A stretch of 40,991 nt of DNA from positions 1-40,991 of the forward strand of contig NZ_JAAAXQ010000018.1 of NCBI RefSeq assembly GCF_009916105.1, given 5' to 3'. The position numbers and the translations under genes are program-made. Positions 39,329 through 40,991 of the stretch are shown here, piece after piece. Below the pieces are notes generated by a model. It was given only the letters and a program-made list of their open reading frames with translations, made no database searches and had not been told where the DNA came from. Origin of the DNA: Streptomyces sp. GC420. GTDB lineage: Bacteria > Actinomycetota > Actinomycetes > Streptomycetales > Streptomycetaceae. The stretch's first letter is position 1; each line of letters starts with the position of its first letter.

Positions 39329-39658
39329 GTGTCTCCGCGCAAAAACCGCCCCAAGGGCGGCGACGGTCCGAGCCGGTACGACGACGTGGACGCCGGCGGA
39401 CGGTACGGACTGCACCGCACGGAGAGCTGGCAGGGCGAGGAGTGGAACGTCCGCCATGTCGCGGGCGGCAGCGCGCCGGGCAAGCGCTACCGCTGCCCCG
39501 GCTGCGACCAGGAGATCCCGTCCACGATGCCGCATGTGGTGGCCTGGCCGGAGTACGGCGGTGTGGACGACCGCAGGCACTGGCACAAGGCGTGCTGGAA
39601 CGCGAAGGACCGCCGCACCAGCAGGGTGCAGCGGTCCAGGAACGCGCCTCGCCACTAG
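39329..39658 (+). CDS. Small Cys/His-rich protein, probably zinc-binding
   Basis: The GTG at 39329 follows CGAGG; upstream in-frame codons overlap the divergent promoter region. The 109-residue basic product (SPRKNRPKGGDGPSRYDDVD...) has RYRCPGCDQEIPS, then HVVAW and HWHKACW, giving a CxxC-H-HxHxxC pattern that could hold zinc in a treble-clef-like fold. It recalls HNH-type metal sites but the HNH asparagine is not evident. Similar Streptomyces proteins are often labelled ATP/GTP-binding without a P-loop. The TAG stop lies within the CTAG end of element copy B. Confidence 0.75.
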   Translation: MSPRKNRPKGGDGPSRYDDVDAGGRYGLHRTESWQGEEWNVRHVAGGSAPGKRYRCPGCDQEIPSTMPHVVAWPEYGGVDDRRHWHKACWNAKDRRTSRVQRSRNAPRH

Positions 39659-39883
39659 TGCCGCGTCGGTCGGGGTTTGCCCGCTGAGGAGCGGCGTCCG
39701 GTGCCGGGGGTACCTCCCGCCGGAGGCAGGGGGAGCATCGCAAGGCGGCCGGAAGCCCTCGTAGTGGGCCTGCTCGGGCTTTCGGCCAACGCGGCGTGGG
39801 GGTACCTCCCGCGCCCGGAGGGCTGCGGGGGAGTGCCGTGCAGGGCGTCGCGACGGGGCGAACCTCGGCTGACACGGCACTAG
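39655..39883. mobile_element. MITE-like element, copy B (229 bp), inverted relative to copy A
   Basis: Runs from CTAGTGCCGCGTCGG to GACACGGCACTAG. It matches the reverse complement of 25655-25886, differing by four substitutions and 3 bases of indels. The right end has drifted (TGACACGG for CGACGCGG). It has the same two internal hairpin motifs and no transposase. Its left CTAG is the stop codon of the preceding Cys/His protein gene. Confidence 0.8.
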
Positions 39884-39926
39884 ACCGGCGCGGGACCGGC
39901 GCCGTCCGCCCGGAGGCCGTCGCCCG

Positions 39927-39964
39927 CCGGGCGGGAGTTCGCGCCGCGAGCCGGGCGGGAGTTC
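39927..39964. repeat. 14-bp direct repeat downstream of the ABC permease gene
   Basis: CCGGGCGGGAGTTC occurs at 39927-39940 and 39951-39964. The flanking CCCGCCGGGCGGG can form a small hairpin, possibly part of the permease transcript's end. Confidence 0.4.
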
Positions 39965-39995
39965 AGGACCACGGTCGGGCGTCGGCACCGGCCGG

Positions 39996-40910
39996 TCAGA
40001 CGTCCCGCTTCTCCAGCAGGACGAAGGCACCGGCGATGGCCGCCGCCGTCACACCGGCGAGCAGCCCCAGCTGAGGCAACCCGTTCTGGGTGGCGCCCTC
40101 CCCCTCCATCTGGAAGAGCAGGGCGATCGAGGCCGTCGAGTTGTACTCCAGCATTTTCTCGCCGACCGTGCGGGTCGCGCTCGAGATCAGCAGGAAGCCG
40201 CCGGCGACCGCGGGCAGCAGGACGACACCGAGCATCGCGGTGATCGCTCCCGCCGAGTGCCGCAGCATGGAGCCCACGGCCAGCGACAGCACGCCGAGCA
40301 GCGAGACGTACAGCCCCGCCCCCAGCACCGCGCCCGTCCAGTGGGCGCCGTTGGTCGCGGCCACGCCCGTGGTGCTGTGCAGGCCCGAACTCACCAGCCC
40401 GACCAGGAGGATGGAGAGCGTCGAGGTCACGAAGACGAGCGCGAAGAACACCAGCAGCTTCGCGGTGAGGACCCGCCACCGCTTGGGGGAGGCCGTCATC
40501 GTGGCGCGGATGAGCCCCGTGCCGTACTCGGACGAGACCACGAGCACGCCAAGCGTGATCATGCAGACCTGACCGAGGATCAGTCCGAAGAAGGCGGGGA
40601 ACGTGACCGGCGCCGCGATGTAGTCCTCGTCGTCGGTGAGCAGGGCGATCACCAGGCCGATGCCGACGACCAGCACCAGGAAGATTCCCAGCGTCCACAC
40701 CGTTGAGCGCACAGACTTGATCTTCGTCCACTCGGAGGCTATGGCGTGCCCGAGGTGCGTGCCGCGCACGGGGATCGGCGACACGTACGAGGGGTACGAG
40801 GGGTACGCCCCGCCGGGCGCCCCGCCGCCCCACTGCGGATGCGGGGGCGGAGCCGCCTGCGCCGGCGCCTGCGGGGGAATCGCCGGCTGCTGCTGGTGCG
40901 GTGTCGTCAT
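39996..40910 (-). CDS. ABC-2 type transporter permease
   Basis: Membrane subunit of an ABC exporter. The 304-residue product begins with a Gln/Pro/Ala-rich cytoplasmic stretch (1 to about 48, with YPSYPSYVSP), then LGHAIASEWTKIKSVRSTVW, the amphipathic lead-in of ABC-2 permeases, and about six membrane helices ending at VLLEKRDV. It overlaps the upstream ATPase gene by ATGA, so the two subunits are translationally coupled. The substrate cannot be predicted; such pairs often give drug or peptide export in actinobacteria. Confidence 0.9.
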   Translation of the reverse strand: MTTPHQQQPAIPPQAPAQAAPPPHPQWGGGAPGGAYPSYPSYVSPIPVRGTHLGHAIASEWTKIKSVRSTVWTLGIFLVLVVGIGLVIALLTDDEDYIAAPVTFPAFFGLILGQVCMITLGVLVVSSEYGTGLIRATMTASPKRWRVLTAKLLVFFALVFVTSTLSILLVGLVSSGLHSTTGVAATNGAHWTGAVLGAGLYVSLLGVLSLAVGSMLRHSAGAITAMLGVVLLPAVAGGFLLISSATRTVGEKMLEYNSTASIALLFQMEGEGATQNGLPQLGLLAGVTAAAIAGAFVLLEKRDV

Positions 40911-40991
40911 CGCGGGTCCTCGTTGGTGTCGTGCTTGCTCAGGTCGGGAGCGGGAGCGGGGCCGGCGGCCGGGGGTGCGGGCTCCTGGGCC
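40907..40991 (-). CDS. ABC transporter ATP-binding protein, C-terminal tail (partial)
   Basis: Reading the minus strand from the window edge gives 27 codons (AQEPAPPAAGPAPAPD, then LSKHDTNEDPR) and TGA overlapping the permease ATG. The fragment is a Pro/Ala-rich tail with no diagnostic motif. Its identity as the ABC ATPase rests on the coupled permease and usual gene order, so it is inferred. Confidence 0.6.
   Translation of the reverse strand, partial: AQEPAPPAAGPAPAPDLSKHDTNEDPR

Overview
The window is high-GC actinobacterial chromosome, almost certainly Streptomyces. Evidence: strong G/C bias at third codon positions, frequent GTG/TTG starts, long stem-loop terminators without U-tracts, and a gene order I recognise from the Streptomyces core (lysA-hom-thrC-thrB-rho, rpmE-prfA-prmC, the atp operon, nucS). 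The species cannot be assigned from sequence alone. No CRISPR array, prophage, tRNA or rRNA gene was seen.

Regions. (1) 1-5442: the end of an ArgRS-like anticodon-binding gene, then lysA, hom, thrC and thrB for lysine and threonine synthesis from aspartate. (2) 5443-7902: rho with a long structured leader, a candidate SigR promoter and a possible 45-residue upstream ORF. (3) 7979-9703: a secreted S1 protease with C-terminal FG-GAP-like repeats. (4) 10042-16932: a translation and cell-envelope cluster: rpmE behind a SigR-type promoter, prfA, prmC, a Sua5/TsaC enzyme, a low-molecular-weight phosphatase-like protein whose nucleophilic Cys is Ser, a divergent serine hydroxymethyltransferase and a WecA/TagO-type sugar-1-phosphate transferase. 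(5) 17197-25056: the complete ATP synthase operon atpIBEFHAGDC. (6) 25206-33691: a DUF2550 protein, a small hypothetical gene, a GH18 chitinase with a DasR-type promoter, a NarL-type two-component pair facing a membrane protein across a 22-bp palindrome, a PduO-type cobalamin adenosyltransferase, a 3-hydroxybutyryl-CoA dehydrogenase and a STAS protein. (7) 33928-37957: a membrane-anchored P-loop ATPase, the mismatch endonuclease NucS and an SCO5389-like protein. (8) 38065-40991: a luciferase-like monooxygenase, a small Cys/His protein and an ABC-2 permease with the tail of its ATPase.

The most distinctive accessory signal is a pair of ~230-bp, ~97% identical elements with terminal inverted repeats, at 25655-25886 and 39655-39883. 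They lie in opposite orientation, 14 kb apart, each inserted at the CTAG that forms the TAG stop codon of the gene before it. I see no defence island or biosynthetic cluster. The best leads are this element pair, the pseudophosphatase, the rho leader, the atpA leader, and the STAS plus membrane ATPase module.
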